A stretch of 64,000 bases of DNA, from positions 62,001 to 126,000 of the forward strand of contig NZ_JAKRGB010000011.1 in NCBI RefSeq assembly GCF_022347725.1, given 5' to 3'. Position 1 is the first letter of the stretch. The number at the start of each line of letters is the position of its first letter. Positions 62,406 to 64,000 of the stretch are shown piece by piece. The notes beneath the pieces are model-generated. The model saw nothing but the letters and a program-made list of their open reading frames with translations. It did no database searches and was not told the DNA's origin. The translations under genes and the position numbers were made by a program. This stretch comes from Ruegeria sp. Ofav3-42 (GTDB lineage Bacteria; Pseudomonadota; Alphaproteobacteria; Rhodobacterales; Rhodobacteraceae).

Positions 62406-63632
62406 ATGTCCCTTGCCAACACCGCCCAAAGTTATGGGGGCGTTACCAAAACCTTTCACTGGCTGACCGCCTTGTTGATTCTGGCGGCCTTCCCGGTAGG
62501 TTGGTTCGCAAACCGGCTGGCACATGCCATTGAAGACCCGGCCATTGCCACCACGCCGGAAGACCTGCAGCAAGCCGCGCAGCTATTCTCGCTGCACAAG
62601 ACAATCGGTGTTACGGTCTTCATCGTTGCCCTTGCGCGCATTCTGTGGGCGCTGAGCCAACCCAAGCCTGGTCTGCTGAACGCCGAAAACAAACCCGAAG
62701 CCTTTGCAGCAGAAACCGTGCATTGGCTGCTTTACGGTTCGCTGGTTCTGGTCCCTCTGACCGGCTGGATTCACCATGCCGCCACCGAAGGATTCGCCCC
62801 GATCCTCTGGCCGTTTGGGCAAAACCTGCCCTTCGTTCCCAAATCCCCCGAAGCGGCCGAAGTGACCGGCGGCTTACACAAAGTACTGATGCTGGTTTTG
62901 CTGGGTGCCTTGGTGCTGCACATCGCTGGTGCCCTCAAGCACCACGTGATCGACAAAGACAGCACGCTACGCCGCATGCTGCCGGGTCGCATCGAGTTGC
63001 CGGAACCACCGCAGCAATGGCACTCCACCGCCCCTGCATTCGCCGCAATTGTGATCTGGGGCGCGGCGCTGGCCATCGGTTGGTTTGACGGAGCCTATTC
63101 TGCGCACCCCACCGCAGATCACGCGTCAACCGAACTGGAAGCGGTGCAATCCGACTGGCAGGTGCAGGAAGGCACGCTGGGCATCACGATCACTCAGTTG
63201 GGCAGCCCCGTAAATGGCGGATTTTCCGAATGGACCGCCGCAATCACCTTTGACGATCCGGTTGAACCCGGGCCTGCAGGGTCCGTCGACGTGACAGTCG
63301 CAATCGGCTCTCTGAGTATTGGCACTGTGACAGATCAGGCATTGGGAACCGATTTCTTTGACAGCAGTCAGTTCCCCACCGCGCAATTCACAGCCGACCT
63401 TTTCAAGACCGACCTGGCCTATGAGGCGCGCGGCACATTGAACATCCGGGACAAATCCATGGACGTCGTGCTGCCGTTTGAACTGGACCTGCTGGACGGC
63501 ACAGCCAAAATGCAAGGCGAACTCGAGCTGAACCGGCTGGACTTTGACATCGGAAAGTCACAATCGACCGAAGACTCTCTGGCATTTGGCGTCAAAGTAA
63601 CGGTCGCACTTACCGCAACACAGGCAGAGTAA
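62406..63632 (+). CDS. Cytochrome b561-YceI fusion protein
   Basis: 408 residues. Residues 1-195 form a prokaryotic cytochrome b561 with four transmembrane helices and haem-ligand His in KTFHWLTALLI, SLHKTIGVTVF, VHWLLYGSLV and GLHKVLMLVLL. A further helix near 200-225 leads to a YceI-type lipocalin-like domain (about 235-408; GTDFFDSSQFPTAQFTAD, ARGTLNIRDKSMDVVLPF), which in relatives binds polyisoprenoids. Fusion suggests electron transfer linked with a bound quinone or isoprenoid in the periplasm. A separate YceI gene is convergent next to it. Confidence 0.9.
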   Translation: MSLANTAQSYGGVTKTFHWLTALLILAAFPVGWFANRLAHAIEDPAIATTPEDLQQAAQLFSLHKTIGVTVFIVALARILWALSQPKPGLLNAENKPEAFAAETVHWLLYGSLVLVPLTGWIHHAATEGFAPILWPFGQNLPFVPKSPEAAEVTGGLHKVLMLVLLGALVLHIAGALKHHVIDKDSTLRRMLPGRIELPEPPQQWHSTAPAFAAIVIWGAALAIGWFDGAYSAHPTADHASTELEAVQSDWQVQEGTLGITITQLGSPVNGGFSEWTAAITFDDPVEPGPAGSVDVTVAIGSLSIGTVTDQALGTDFFDSSQFPTAQFTADLFKTDLAYEARGTLNIRDKSMDVVLPFELDLLDGTAKMQGELELNRLDFDIGKSQSTEDSLAFGVKVTVALTATQAE

Positions 63633-63647
63633 AGACGACCAAACGAA

Positions 63648-63678
63648 AAAACGCCGGGGATAAATACCCCGGCGTTTT
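63648..63678. terminator. Bidirectional rho-independent terminator
   Basis: Perfect 12-bp stem AAAACGCCGGGG / CCCCGGCGTTTT with a 7-nt loop, between the convergent b561-YceI fusion gene and yceI. Confidence 0.93.
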
Positions 63679-63704
63679 CATTTTAATGGTTAGACCTGAC
63701 TTAT

Positions 63705-64000
63705 TCAGCCTGCCGGGCCTTCAGCCTTCTGTGCTTCGATCGAAATCCGAATCTGGACCTCATCGCTAACGAATGGGGCGAACTGGCCCAGATCGAAATC
63801 ACTGCGGATCAGAGTGGTGGTCGCATCGAAACCGGCCCACGGCTTGCCGGCCATGGGGTGCTCGCCAACCTGGTTCAGTTTTGCATCCAGAACGACGGAT
63901 TTGGTCACACCGTTCATGGTCAGATCGCCAGTGATGTTGGCGGTGTTCTCACCAGTCACCTCGATAGCTGTCGACGTGAAAGTCACCAGATCACCTTCTG
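63705..64000 (-). CDS. YceI family protein (N-terminus beyond window)
   Basis: C-terminal half of a secreted lipocalin-like polyisoprenoid-binding protein. The frame is open to the right edge and reads EGDLVTFTSTAIEVTGENTA at its upstream end, so the GTG at 63986 is internal and not the start. Marks: GDLTMNGVTKSVVLDAKL, DFDLGQFAPFVSDEVQI, and IEAQKAEGPAG end. Similar to, but not the same as, the YceI domain of the fusion beside it. Confidence 0.9.
   Translation of the reverse strand, partial: EGDLVTFTSTAIEVTGENTANITGDLTMNGVTKSVVLDAKLNQVGEHPMAGKPWAGFDATTTLIRSDFDLGQFAPFVSDEVQIRISIEAQKAEGPAG

Overview
The window is chromosomal DNA of an alphaproteobacterium of the family Rhodobacteraceae, most likely a Ruegeria-type member of the Roseobacter group. 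This rests on the complete Rhodobacter-type gene transfer agent (GTA) cluster, the C4-pathway 5-aminolevulinate synthase, a pyruvate dehydrogenase operon whose E1 beta carries its own lipoyl domain, and high GC in most genes. The genus is inferred from remembered gene order, not from a search. No rRNA, tRNA, CRISPR array, transposase or integrase gene was seen.

Left part (1-36 kb): housekeeping and envelope genes on both strands. These are an AmiC-type amidase (cut by the window edge), an aminotransferase, an M48 protease coupled to a DsbA-like protein, a Tat-exported agmatine deiminase-like protein, ispG and a RodZ-like protein, hemA with a perfect FNR box upstream, an M20 peptidase, lipoamide dehydrogenase, an MFS transporter, queA, a giant AsmA/YhdP-like protein, a Bcp peroxiredoxin, an M23 peptidase overlapping a bactofilin, an MtfA-like protease, an EF-hand protein, an aquaporin, two overlapping cyclophilins, pgk, an LprI-like protein, ftsB, pdhABC, cysE and a DksA-like protein. 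lpd and pdhA lie 18 kb apart but share the same operator-like palindrome (TAGTTTA, 4 nt, TAAACTA) just upstream of their starts.

GTA cluster (36.3-51.6 kb, minus strand): every structural gene from g1 (small terminase-like) to g15 (megatron/host specificity) is present and looks intact, with overlapping or abutting reading frames. A small conserved gene follows g15. A strong promoter-like sequence precedes g1, and a factor-independent terminator-like hairpin sits between that promoter and g1, so the cluster may be controlled by attenuation. Between g2 (terminase) and g3 (portal) an AT-rich gene with DUF4274-like features is inserted in the opposite orientation. This is unusual in an otherwise tightly packed operon.

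Right part (51.7-64 kb): a large unrecognised membrane-anchored protein, a DEAD-box helicase with a long leader and a TTG start, a small conserved protein, then mltG-fabF, a HisA-like paralogue carrying Glu where HisA has catalytic Asp8, a GNAT acetyltransferase, acpP-fabG-fabD, a cytochrome b561-YceI fusion and a convergent YceI protein cut by the right edge. mltG, fabF, acpP, fabG and fabD form a fatty-acid and cell-wall group on one strand.

Several genes (5550-6377, 25120-26230, 49068-49796, 51758-53446, 55342-55674) are clearly poorer in GC than their neighbours and code for proteins of unknown function. They are the likeliest accessory additions.
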